This document shows positions 1 to 7,744 of a DNA stretch of 64,000 nucleotides, piece by piece (the stretch's first letter is position 1; each line of letters opens with the position of its first letter). A program made the translations under genes and the position numbers. The DNA is taken from positions 186,001-250,000 of the forward strand of contig JAJDZV010000004.1 in NCBI GenBank assembly GCA_022824465.1. The letters run 5' to 3'. The notes under the pieces are model-generated. The model ran no database searches. It was not told the DNA's origin and saw only the letters and a list, made by a program, of their open reading frames with translations. Source of the stretch: Anaerolineae bacterium. GTDB lineage: Bacteria; Chloroflexota; Anaerolineae; Aggregatilineales; Phototrophicaceae.

Positions 1-22
1 AGGCGAGCGAGAATAGGCCTCG

Positions 23-640
23 ATGACATCAACCACGCTTTACTTAATGCGGCACGGGCAGGTGCACAATCCGGACGATATATTGTATGGCCGATTGCCT
101 GGGTACTATCTTAGCGAGGAAGGCGTCCGGCAGGCGCGGGCCGCGGGCGCCTGGCTTGCGGACAAGGGCATAGACGCGATCTACTGCAGCCCGATGGAGC
201 GCGCAGTGCAGACCGCCGAGATCGTATCCGAGTTTACCGGCGCGTTGACGCCTAGAATCGATGAGCGCATCATCGAGGTTAGCACGCCCTACGAGGGACG
301 GCCGACATCCGAGTTGGCCGCCACAGGCTGGGATTTGTATACTGGCAATGAGCCGCCGCATGAGCTACCGACAACCGTCCTGCGGAGGGTATTGGATTTC
401 TTTGAGTACTTGCAGGATCGGCATAAGGGCGGGTCTGCGTTGGCGGTGGGTCACGGCGACATTTTGGTATTCCCTTGGCTGCACGTTCAAGGCGTGGAGC
501 CCGAGGCGCTGATGAAAGATCGATTGCTGGAATACGCTCTGCCGGTCGAGTATCCGGCGACAGCTTCCATCATGACCTTCGAGTTACATGGTTCGCCGCG
601 TGAAGTGTTGCCTATGGCGCGGTATCACCGGCCCTATTAG
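23..640 (+). CDS. Histidine phosphatase family protein (phosphoglycerate mutase-like)
   Basis: This 205-residue cytosolic protein belongs to the histidine phosphatase superfamily, which transfers phosphate through a phospho-histidine. The catalytic RHG motif is at residues 10-12, in LMRHGQ, and a second conserved histidine lies near residue 140 in the context VGHGD. The length is normal for the small branch of the family (SixA, CobC, GpmB-like). The substrate cannot be told from sequence; sugar phosphates, phospho-proteins and cobalamin precursors are all used by relatives. The ATG at 23 is the only reasonable start, but the upstream region is cut by the window edge. It is followed by about 265 bases without a gene before the next small gene. 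Confidence 0.85.
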   Translation: MTSTTLYLMRHGQVHNPDDILYGRLPGYYLSEEGVRQARAAGAWLADKGIDAIYCSPMERAVQTAEIVSEFTGALTPRIDERIIEVSTPYEGRPTSELAATGWDLYTGNEPPHELPTTVLRRVLDFFEYLQDRHKGGSALAVGHGDILVFPWLHVQGVEPEALMKDRLLEYALPVEYPATASIMTFELHGSPREVLPMARYHRPY

Positions 641-840
641 GTGGCAATTGGTGCAGGCGCGGCGGCGCGATTCTGGCGGCGCCGGGCGGTTTGGAATCCG
701 GTATAACTTCACTGCAACAAGTAAGACCACTTACGCAAACAGCTTCTACTGTCGGGGCGGAGTCGTTGTGATAGACGGATACGCGCTACCGCCAGAGCGG
801 TCCGCTTTATATAAATTGCATAAGTCTATTGCTTGCAGCC

Positions 841-869
841 TTGTGCAGGGTATCCGAAGATGATATGAT
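841..869 (+). promoter_or_regulatory. Putative sigma70-type promoter of the small gene at 906
   Basis: TTGTGC (841-846) and TATGAT (864-869) are separated by 17 bases. A start of transcription near 876 would give a leader of about 30 nt carrying AGGGAG just before the ATG at 906. The -35 matches the consensus only at TTG. The rest of the 641-840 gap shows nothing else that I can support. Confidence 0.45.
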
Positions 870-905
870 TATGGTTGAATGGTTCAGCCTCAAGGGAGTA
901 TCAAG

Positions 906-1064
906 ATGCAAGACTTGGCAATGCTCGCGTCGCAAGCTTACCGGCAGCGTACAGATGAGCTAATGGAAGAAGCGCGGATCGATCGGTTTCTTGCCGAGAA
1001 GAAGAATCGCGATGCCATCGCCTGGCAACAGCGGCGGCTTCAACGGCAGCGCAGACTGCGATAG
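906..1064 (+). CDS. Small highly charged protein of unknown function
   Basis: The gene encodes 52 residues, rich in Arg, Gln, Glu and Ala, with the look of one continuous amphipathic helix (it starts MQDLAML and ends in a run of Arg and Gln). I chose the ATG at 906 rather than the in-frame alternative at 879 because AGGGAG lies 8 bases upstream of it. The unit has its own promoter-like sequence and is closed 22 bases downstream by a clear intrinsic terminator, so it is a monocistronic transcript of about 230 nt. I do not recognise a family. It could be a small nucleic-acid- or ribosome-binding protein, or the transcript itself could be a small RNA. Confidence 0.5.
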   Translation: MQDLAMLASQAYRQRTDELMEEARIDRFLAEKKNRDAIAWQQRRLQRQRRLR

Positions 1065-1086
1065 GACGGTTGTCTTCGACCGTCGG

Positions 1087-1112
1087 GAGCCTCGCCAACG
1101 CGGGGCTCTTTT
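1087..1112 (+). terminator. Rho-independent terminator after the small gene
   Basis: A 9-bp stem (1087-1095 with 1100-1108, one G-U pair) closes a 4-base loop and is followed by TTTTGT. It ends the transcript of the 52-residue gene and lies upstream of the promoter of the next gene. Confidence 0.8.
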
Positions 1113-1137
1113 GTATTTTGAATGCCGGCTGCTTCAA

Positions 1138-1166
1138 TTGCCGTCGGTCCAACTCGACCGTATAAT
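1138..1166 (+). promoter_or_regulatory. Sigma70-type promoter of the secreted-protein gene at 1201
   Basis: TTGCCG (1138-1143) and a perfect TATAAT (1161-1166) are separated by 17 bases. Transcription would begin near 1173, leaving a leader of about 28 nt with no obvious Shine-Dalgarno sequence before the ATG at 1201. Confidence 0.6.
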
Positions 1167-1200
1167 GCCAGTGAACTGAAGCATCGCCGTCAGATCGCCA

Positions 1201-2310
1201 ATGAAACACACTATCCTGGCACTATTGCTGTTGTTGTGGTCTGCCACAGTGCACGGGCAAGACCCGCTGAGTCCTGGGATCTCGAGCGCGAGCTGGGATG
1301 TTTTTCTGCGTTTGGGTCCGGACAATGCGAAGGAAACCCGGATTGTCTTCGTGGATTTGCTGACGGGAGAGGCGACGGAAACTGTTGCCAGCGGCGAAGG
1401 TCACACCTTGATTGATGCCGCAGTGCTATATTTTGATACGGCCGAGCGAAAGGTCAGGCTGGTTAAGCCGGACGGCGTCATTCGCGATCATCCTTTTATA
1501 GCGGTGAACGCGAGCGACAGCCGTATTGATTGGGTGGTGGATGATTATGGCGGCAAGGTCGCTTGGTCAATCAGCCGAACGAATGACACAGGCGCGCTAA
1601 CGACTAACTTGATGGTCGCCGATGCGGCGGGCGCGGAGATACGCGAATTGCTGGTATACGGGCCGCGGCCGGGGATACGGCTGATACCGTTGGCTTTCGA
1701 TAGTTCCGGCAGCGCGCTTTATGTGGAGGTGCACGCCGATGGCACGGAAGACGTCAATGCCTACACGCGTCGATCGGGTCTCTTCGCGCTGGACTTTGGC
1801 GGACAGAATGTGGCGACGCGTCCGCTCTCGGGTGAAAGGGCTTGCTTCTGCGCGGTGGGATTCGGCGGCGCTCGCTGGCTCCAGCTTGTGGCGAGAGAGG
1901 GCACTGGGGGGGGAGAGCTCGAGATTCATGATATTAGCAACGGCACTACCCGACGTATCCCGCCAGTTTCTTTGGGCGAGTACAAGGAAGCAGGCAATAT
2001 ATTGACAAGCCCCGATGGCAAGCTGGCGGTTTACGCGCTGTCCCGAGTCACAGGATTCGCTGGCGGACAGCAAGAGATCAACACCGTTATGGTGTTGGCG
2101 GATCTTGAGAGTGCCAGGCAAATGGTCGTCAACTATCCGATGACCGCTTTGGCGCAGCCGCTGCGTTGGACCGAGGACAACAGCGCGGTTTTGTTCACGC
2201 AAGTTGGATCGGGCGCCACCTGGAAGATGCAAATCAGCGACGGGTCGACGGTCAAGGTCGCTGATGGCGTTTATCTGGGCACGATCGGCGGGGTATCCGG
2301 GCGGCGCTAG
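1201..2310 (+). CDS. Secreted protein of unknown function, probably a beta-propeller
   Basis: The 369-residue product starts with a classic signal peptide (MKHTILALLLLLWSATVHG) and should be exported. The mature part has regularly spaced beta-strand stretches with Asp/Ser/Gly turns such as SPDGKLAVYAL and FDSSGSALYVEV, which resemble TolB or WD40-like propeller blades. No catalytic motif is visible. It is transcribed alone from a TATAAT promoter, and its stop codon overlaps the stop of the convergent glycosyltransferase gene in a shared CTAG (2307-2310). The function is unknown; the propeller assignment is an inference from strand periodicity. Confidence 0.65.
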   Translation: MKHTILALLLLLWSATVHGQDPLSPGISSASWDVFLRLGPDNAKETRIVFVDLLTGEATETVASGEGHTLIDAAVLYFDTAERKVRLVKPDGVIRDHPFIAVNASDSRIDWVVDDYGGKVAWSISRTNDTGALTTNLMVADAAGAEIRELLVYGPRPGIRLIPLAFDSSGSALYVEVHADGTEDVNAYTRRSGLFALDFGGQNVATRPLSGERACFCAVGFGGARWLQLVAREGTGGGELEIHDISNGTTRRIPPVSLGEYKEAGNILTSPDGKLAVYALSRVTGFAGGQQEINTVMVLADLESARQMVVNYPMTALAQPLRWTEDNSAVLFTQVGSGATWKMQISDGSTVKVADGVYLGTIGGVSGRR

Positions 2311-3467
2311 TTTCCATTTTTGCGGGGGAATTTCGGGCGATTTGCCCAATCCCATACGGCATCGGCGATTTCCCAGACGGCATTGGGACGGGCGATTCGC
2401 CTGGCGTTTTCGGCACGCTGTTTGAGGCGCTCGGGACCTTCGCGCAGCCATTCGACGATCAGATCAGCGACTTTATCGGGTTTTGGCAGATAGACGCCGG
2501 CGTCGTTTTCCGTGACGAGGCGGACGTTGCCAGATTCTTGCCCGGGGATTCGGTCGCTGATAATCATCGGCAGGCCGGCGATGGCGGCTTCACTGATGGT
2601 AGAGGGACCGGCTTTGGTCACAATTATATCGGAGGCGGCCATAATTCGCGGCATTTCGTGATAGTTGGTGACATAGCCGTAGATGTGGCGCGGGTTTTTC
2701 CAGCTTCGATTGTCCAATTGCTCTTTTAGGGCGTCATTTCGTCCACAAACGACGACCAATTGCGCGCCTAAACGCTGCGCGTCCAGCGCCTTCACCAACT
2801 TCGAAATCGTGCCCATGCCTTCGCTGCCGGCGACAATGAGCAGGGCTGGCAATTTCGGATCGAAGTCCAATTCGGAGCGAGCCTTTTCCTTGGTGGTCAT
2901 TGAGTTGATAAAGTGGGGATTGACAGGCAAGCCCGTGATTTGCATCTGCGACGGCGACATGCCCAAGCGCAATCCGCGGCGATAAGCGGACTCGGTCGGC
3001 ACAAAGCAATGATCGACGCGGGGGTCATACCAAAACGATGGCGTAGTGACCAGGTCGGTGACGACGGTGAGGAAAGGCGGGCGTTCCGAGAGCGTGAGGA
3101 AAGCGCGGAAGGTGGGATTGCCGATTACGGAATGCGTGCAGACGACGACGTCAGCCGGATGTTCGGCAACGATGCGGCGCAAGATATGACGATTGTTGCG
3201 GTAGATCAAGTGACGCGCCAGACGTGTCTGATGCTTGCCGTCAAAGCTGTGATACATCAGCGCCCAAAGCAGCTTTGAAGTATTCACGACGCGCGGATAG
3301 AGTTCGGGCTGTTTGTTCAGGGGCCATTTGCATTCGCGCAGGACGTCGACAGCGTCAAAGGCGACAGCGTCGCCAAAACGCATTTCCATCGCGTCTTGAA
3401 TCGCCTGAAAGGCAGAGCGGTGTCCGCCGCCGGTATCAGAGAAAAGGAAGAGTACGCGTTTAGCCAG
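2307..3467 (-). CDS. MGDG synthase/MurG-like glycosyltransferase (GT28 family), probable glycolipid synthase
   Basis: The product resembles processive diacylglycerol glucosyltransferases and MGDG synthases, which move a sugar from a UDP donor to diacylglycerol at the membrane. The C-terminal donor-binding region has KAGPSTISEA near residue 290 and GLPMIISDRIPGQE after it, both typical of the family. The first in-frame ATG (at 3389) would cut off the essential N-terminal loop. Reading upstream in the same frame gives AKRVLFLFSDTGGGHR, the family signature, directly after a CTG codon at 3467-3465. An AAAAGG motif lies about 9 bases before that CTG, and there is no in-frame ATG, GTG or TTG upstream. 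I therefore call a CTG start and a 386-residue protein. Confidence 0.8.
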   Translation of the reverse strand: MAKRVLFLFSDTGGGHRSAFQAIQDAMEMRFGDAVAFDAVDVLRECKWPLNKQPELYPRVVNTSKLLWALMYHSFDGKHQTRLARHLIYRNNRHILRRIVAEHPADVVVCTHSVIGNPTFRAFLTLSERPPFLTVVTDLVTTPSFWYDPRVDHCFVPTESAYRRGLRLGMSPSQMQITGLPVNPHFINSMTTKEKARSELDFDPKLPALLIVAGSEGMGTISKLVKALDAQRLGAQLVVVCGRNDALKEQLDNRSWKNPRHIYGYVTNYHEMPRIMAASDIIVTKAGPSTISEAAIAGLPMIISDRIPGQESGNVRLVTENDAGVYLPKPDKVADLIVEWLREGPERLKQRAENARRIARPNAVWEIADAVWDWANRPKFPRKNGN

Positions 3468-3647
3468 AGAACTAGACCTTTTGAATTGGCTAGTCGGGAA
3501 GACGGTCGCCCCAATTGTACATCGGCGGCGCGCATCATGACAGGTGGTCGGTATTCTGCAGCCGAGGGCGCGGGAGCCGGCGCGAAGTTCTGGTTGACTG
3601 TTCTCAAGTCGCGGGGAAATAGAGTATATTGGGAAGAGAAGGGTCTA

Positions 3648-4406
3648 ATGAAAGACATCGACATGCTGCTTAATCTGCATCCAATAACGATTGTGATCAA
3701 TTTGCTGGTTCTGGGCGCAGCCATGACGGCGCATGAGTTCGCGCACAACTTTGTCGCCTGGAAGATGGGCGATGAGACGCCAAAGTTACAGGGCCGATTG
3801 ACGTTAAATCCCCTAGTTCACATCAATTGGCTGGGCTGGTTGATGTTCGCGATAATTGGCTTTGGCATCCTGGGCAGCGCGCCGATATCGGCTGGCCGCA
3901 TGCGCGACCCGCGACGGGGATTTCTGGCGGCGGTGGCGGCGGGTCCCTTGTCGAATTTGGCGCTTGCGGTAGTATTCGCGTTGATGCTGCGCTTGAGCGG
4001 CCTCGGCGTCGAGGGCTTTTACGCGTACAGCGCGCCTGAGCTTGTCACGGGGCCGGTCGCCCTATTGGCGTCATTGCTCTACGCCATGGTGTTTTGGAAT
4101 GTGCTGCTATTCGTCTTCAACCTGATTCCGCTTTTCCCGATTGACGGCTGGCATATTGTGTTGAGCCTGTTGCCGGGCTCCTGGTTGACGCAGATGCAGA
4201 TTCCGGTAGTCATCCAGCGCAACCTGCGCCCACTATCGGAGTTTCTGATGCGGCCGGCATTCAAGTGGCGCGATTGGCAGATGATAAGCTATTACGTCTT
4301 TATCGCGTTGATATTCCTTTCGGTCTTGCCGCTCGGCGGCGTCAGTCCGTTTGGTTTATTTGTCGGGCAGCCGACGGGCGCGCTTTTGCGATTCCTGCTG
4401 TTTTAG
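3648..4406 (+). CDS. Site-2 protease family membrane metalloprotease (peptidase M50)
   Basis: This 252-residue integral membrane protein carries the zinc-binding HExxH motif as HEFAH at residues 29-33 inside the first hydrophobic region. The partner motif NLIPLFPIDG lies in the second half, where the Asp completes the zinc site. Such proteases cut within or near the membrane; the substrate is unknown. I chose the ATG at 3648 because AGAAGGG lies just upstream and because it places the first membrane segment at the N-terminus as in the family; the frame is open further upstream. The next gene starts 4 bases after the stop, so the two are likely co-transcribed. Confidence 0.85.
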   Translation: MKDIDMLLNLHPITIVINLLVLGAAMTAHEFAHNFVAWKMGDETPKLQGRLTLNPLVHINWLGWLMFAIIGFGILGSAPISAGRMRDPRRGFLAAVAAGPLSNLALAVVFALMLRLSGLGVEGFYAYSAPELVTGPVALLASLLYAMVFWNVLLFVFNLIPLFPIDGWHIVLSLLPGSWLTQMQIPVVIQRNLRPLSEFLMRPAFKWRDWQMISYYVFIALIFLSVLPLGGVSPFGLFVGQPTGALLRFLLF

Positions 4407-4410
4407 CCGG

Positions 4411-4938
4411 ATGAACGCCGTGTTGCACCGTCTGGGGCAAGGCGCGTCTGCCGTGCTGGCTTTTGCCACGCCGCTGGATCTGAGCCTGGCGCAACGCTAT
4501 TTGACGCGACGCGAGTTGGCGGCATTCAAGCGAATGTCGCGGGCTGACCAACTGCATAGTTTGAAGGTGCTGCGGGCGACGCTTCGAGTTGAGCCGATGG
4601 CGTCGCCGACGCTTTGCGCAGCGGCGCTGTTGCACGATGTTGGCAAGTCGCGCATTCACTTGGCGGTTTGGCAAAAGACCTTGGCGGTATTGATGCTGAG
4701 ATTTGCCGCGGGTTTCTGTGGCAAACTCAGTACTGAAGAATCAACCGGCCTGTTGCGCGCGCCATTCGTCGTGCGTCAACATCATGCCAGGTGGAGCGGC
4801 GAGATACTGCGAGATTGCGCGTCGGCAGAGGCGGTTATTTGGCTGGCGGAGAAGCATCATGACGACGCGGCGCTTCAGGCAGAGCACGAACATGTTTCGC
4901 TCCTGAAGGCATTGCAAGCGGCGGACAGCCGGGCTTGA
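4411..4938 (+). CDS. HD-domain protein, putative metal-dependent phosphohydrolase
   Basis: The 175-residue product has the HD motif at residues 75-76 in LLHDVGKS, with further His and Asp residues at QHHARW and EKHHDD. These are the metal ligands expected for an HD hydrolase acting on nucleotides or cyclic nucleotides. The ATG at 4411 follows the stop of the M50 protease by 4 bases, which suggests translational coupling. The substrate is not evident. About 155 bases without a gene follow. Confidence 0.75.
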   Translation: MNAVLHRLGQGASAVLAFATPLDLSLAQRYLTRRELAAFKRMSRADQLHSLKVLRATLRVEPMASPTLCAAALLHDVGKSRIHLAVWQKTLAVLMLRFAAGFCGKLSTEESTGLLRAPFVVRQHHARWSGEILRDCASAEAVIWLAEKHHDDAALQAEHEHVSLLKALQAADSRA

Positions 4939-5093
4939 CCCGCCTATTGTTCGGCGGATGTTCGCTGCGCTATAGCAAGGTTCATTCTCGTCAGAGGCGG
5001 CGGGACGGCAGTGCAGGTTGAATACCGTACTGGCGAGCGTTTGAGAGGCAAGCGGCGCTCATAGATGGCAAGGGAATGTTAGGGGAAATGGGC

Positions 5094-6110
5094 ATGGCAA
5101 ATTTAACTATCGCCATATTGGGTCTGGATCGCCTGGGCGTTTCGATTGCCATGCGGCTGCGGGCTTATGTCGAGAAGGGCGGCCGCCATCGTTTTGAAAC
5201 GATCGGCTACGACAGTCGCGACGATTACGAAAAGCCGGCGCGGAAGCAGAAAGCGCTGGACAAGGTAGAGCGCAGAGCGTACACGGCGGTCGAGCGCGCC
5301 GATTTGGTCGTGATGAACCTGCCGTATGAAGAACTGCGCGCTGGTTATGAGTTGATCGCGCCATCCTTGCGGGACGGCGCGGTCTTGCTGGATACAGCTG
5401 TGATCAAGCGTCCTTCTTTGGAATGGTCGGAGCAGTATTTGAGTTCTGATCAGCATTGGATTGGCTTCACGCCCGTGGTTAGCTCGGCATATATGTTTGA
5501 GCACGCGGCGACGCCAGAACATGCCAGCGACGATTACTTGCACGAAAGCGCGATTTATCTGACGCCGTCGGTAAGGTGCCTGCCCGAGGCAATCGATCTC
5601 GCCGTGAATTTCTCGATCATATTGGGCGGGAAGCCGGGCTTTCTGGACCCTTCCGAGCATGACAGCCTGACGACGATCACGGAGGAGATCCCGCAGTTGC
5701 TCAGCATCGCCGCTTATGCCGCGGCTATGAAGCACAGCGCCTGGGGCGATGCGCAGCGTCTCACCAACCCGCCCTTCAACGTGCTCACGCGCTATCTGCT
5801 CACGCACCATCCTGACGCATTGCGCGATGAATGGCTGGCGAACAGCGATCGACTGGCACGCGGCATAGACGATCTGGCGCGGATTTTGACAGATGTGCGC
5901 GATCGGCTGGCGGAGAAGGACGAAGGCGCAATCGAGGCTTTTCTAATCGAGGCTGCCGATGAATATCAGGCGTGGATTAATCGGCGACACAAGGGCGAAT
6001 GGGACGAGCATAGCGAGCCGCGCGCGCAAGTAGACCATTCGATAGCGGGCGCGATTTTTGGCGGCGCCATCAGCCGGAGGTTGTTCGGCGACAAGGACGG
6101 CAGAGATTAA
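5094..6110 (+). CDS. Prephenate/arogenate dehydrogenase-like NAD(P)-binding protein
   Basis: The 338-residue protein has a Rossmann N-terminus (ANLTIAILGLDRLGVSIA), a middle section typical of TyrA-like enzymes (DLVVMNLPYEEL, DGAVLLDTAVIK) and a helical C-terminal dimerisation region with LPQLLSIAA-like sequence. TyrA enzymes oxidatively decarboxylate prephenate in tyrosine synthesis. No other aromatic pathway genes are nearby. The second glycine of the expected GxGxxG loop is an aspartate (residue 12), so the cofactor or activity may differ. I chose the ATG at 5094 because AGGGGA sits about 8 bases upstream; ATGs at 5076 and 5088 are less well placed. Confidence 0.65.
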   Translation: MANLTIAILGLDRLGVSIAMRLRAYVEKGGRHRFETIGYDSRDDYEKPARKQKALDKVERRAYTAVERADLVVMNLPYEELRAGYELIAPSLRDGAVLLDTAVIKRPSLEWSEQYLSSDQHWIGFTPVVSSAYMFEHAATPEHASDDYLHESAIYLTPSVRCLPEAIDLAVNFSIILGGKPGFLDPSEHDSLTTITEEIPQLLSIAAYAAAMKHSAWGDAQRLTNPPFNVLTRYLLTHHPDALRDEWLANSDRLARGIDDLARILTDVRDRLAEKDEGAIEAFLIEAADEYQAWINRRHKGEWDEHSEPRAQVDHSIAGAIFGGAISRRLFGDKDGRD

Positions 6111-6327
6111 TCGGAACCGTTGCCTGTTTTATGACAGAGCAGCACTGGCGGACTCTTGACCGGCTGATCGAGGGCGAGCATATATAGATTCGAATCGGTC
6201 AATTCTGGATGGCGTAGGGCAATTGTTTGACGTCAGGCGGCAAATCGTATAGAGTATGCCCAAGTGAGTTTCTGTTGGCATTTGGCATCAGGATGTTTTA
6301 CTTGTCAGAGGAAAGGGGCTGCCCGAT

Positions 6328-7641
6328 ATGAAAGACAAGATGAGCAAGATTATTCGCATTTTCGCCCTATTTGCGCTTATGTTCAGCACGGCGGCGGTGT
6401 TCGCACAGGACGATTCCGACGTTGACGTCAGCGCGATTCCTTTTATGGGCATCCGCTACTGGGGCGTAGATGAAGGGCTGTTGGTCACGGGCGTCATCGC
6501 CAATACGCCGGCGGAAGCGGCCGAGTTGCGGGCGGGCGATGTGGTCATGTCTGTTGAAGGCGAGGCCATACAAGTCGACACTGTTCGTGAAGTCGTTTGG
6601 AAATTCGATCCGGGCACAACCGTAACGTTGCGTATGGATCGTGACGGCGACAACATTGAGCGGGACCTGACGCTAATGGCGCGGCCGGAAGACCTGTTTG
6701 AGAACGAGACATACGCGATTCCGCTTGACTTGGGGTCAGTTGGACTGTTCGTCGGCGAGTGCAATGGCCAGTTGCTGGTTTTGGGCGCATTGGCTGGTTC
6801 CGAAGTGTCGACTGCCGGATTCCAATTGTACGACCGGATTGTCGAGATTGATGGCGACGCGGTCGAGACGATCGGCGAGGCTGACATTGCGGTATCAGAC
6901 TTGTCGGAGGGCGACGTGCTGAGTTTCGTCATCCTGCGCGATGAGCGTGAAATGACGATCAAGGTCATCACTGAGGATCACCGCCGGCGGCGGCCGCCGC
7001 GGCATCGTCCGAGTCCGCGTCCGCGAACGGAACTGACAAGCGCCTACGTCAGCGAGAGCATTGGCTTGGGTTATGGCGAAGGCTTCATTGAAGTTCAGTC
7101 GATTAGTCCGGCGCACGAACTGTATGCCGCTGGCATCCGCCGCTACGATGTGATCACGGCCGCCAACGGCGCTCCGCTGGAAGAAGCCAAGGACTACTTT
7201 TCCGGCGACGACATCGCGCTGACGGTAGCGCGGCAGAGCGGCACGTTTGAGTTTGAGGCGCGCTCATCGGTCGCGCCGCTGCTGCTATACGGGCTGGATG
7301 CGCCGGTTGAGCAAGATCGCTCGCAATGGCTTGGTTTGCATGAGAAGCAAGTCACACTGGGCGTGCGCTACATCCAGCTGGAGCCGGACAATCCCTACTT
7401 TGAAGGCGCCTCGGTGAATCACGGCGCGTATGTGGCTGAAGTGATTGAGGGATTGCCCGCGGCGAAGGCTGGGATTAAGGTCGGCGATGTGATTGTGGCG
7501 GTGGCGGGTGAAGCTGTCACGATGGAGTTGGATTTGCGCAATCGCATCTATTTCCACAAGCCGGGCGACCAGGTGACGCTGGATGTCTTGCGTGAAGGCG
7601 AGATGATCCAGATTGAGGTGACGCTGCGCGTGGCGAGTTAA
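6328..7641 (+). CDS. Secreted protein with four PDZ domains and no protease domain
   Basis: The 437-residue protein has a signal peptide (residues 1-26, ending AAVFAQ), followed by four PDZ-like repeats at about 40-117, 125-215, 235-310 and 335-435. Each has the peptide-groove and turn signature, for example TPAEAAELRAGDVV and LPAAKAGIKVGDVI. A basic, proline-rich linker (RRRRPPRHRPSPRPR) separates repeats two and three. HtrA and CtpA proteases carry such domains, but no serine protease domain is present, so it is likely an exported scaffold or chaperone-like binder. A strong GAGGAAAGGGG ribosome site precedes the ATG. The 217-base gap upstream holds TTGACC and TTGACG boxes near TATATA and TATAGA, with poor spacing (19 and 15). 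Confidence 0.8.
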   Translation: MKDKMSKIIRIFALFALMFSTAAVFAQDDSDVDVSAIPFMGIRYWGVDEGLLVTGVIANTPAEAAELRAGDVVMSVEGEAIQVDTVREVVWKFDPGTTVTLRMDRDGDNIERDLTLMARPEDLFENETYAIPLDLGSVGLFVGECNGQLLVLGALAGSEVSTAGFQLYDRIVEIDGDAVETIGEADIAVSDLSEGDVLSFVILRDEREMTIKVITEDHRRRRPPRHRPSPRPRTELTSAYVSESIGLGYGEGFIEVQSISPAHELYAAGIRRYDVITAANGAPLEEAKDYFSGDDIALTVARQSGTFEFEARSSVAPLLLYGLDAPVEQDRSQWLGLHEKQVTLGVRYIQLEPDNPYFEGASVNHGAYVAEVIEGLPAAKAGIKVGDVIVAVAGEAVTMELDLRNRIYFHKPGDQVTLDVLREGEMIQIEVTLRVAS

Positions 7642-7665
7642 CGCGCAGATCAACGCAGAACCGTC

Positions 7666-7697
7666 AAGCCCCTGTCAAAAGGCAGGGGCTTTTGTAT
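7666..7697 (+). terminator. Rho-independent terminator after the PDZ gene
   Basis: A perfect 9-bp stem (7666-7674 with 7683-7691) encloses an 8-base loop and runs into TTTGTATT. It separates the PDZ gene from the helicase fusion, whose start is about 50 bases further on. Confidence 0.85.
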
Positions 7698-7744
7698 TAC
7701 AGTCTTTGCCGCCTTTCAAATGAGCATTCAAAGGTATTGAATTG

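Noticed and set aside
1597..2451. Open frame of 284 codons on the minus strand
   Set aside because: It is antisense to the secreted propeller-like gene and overlaps the convergent glycosyltransferase; no protein signature.
7698..7744. Antitoxin gene in front of the RelE-like domain
   Set aside because: Only about 47 bases lie between the terminator and the start codon, and no other frame overlaps the start with a ribosome site.
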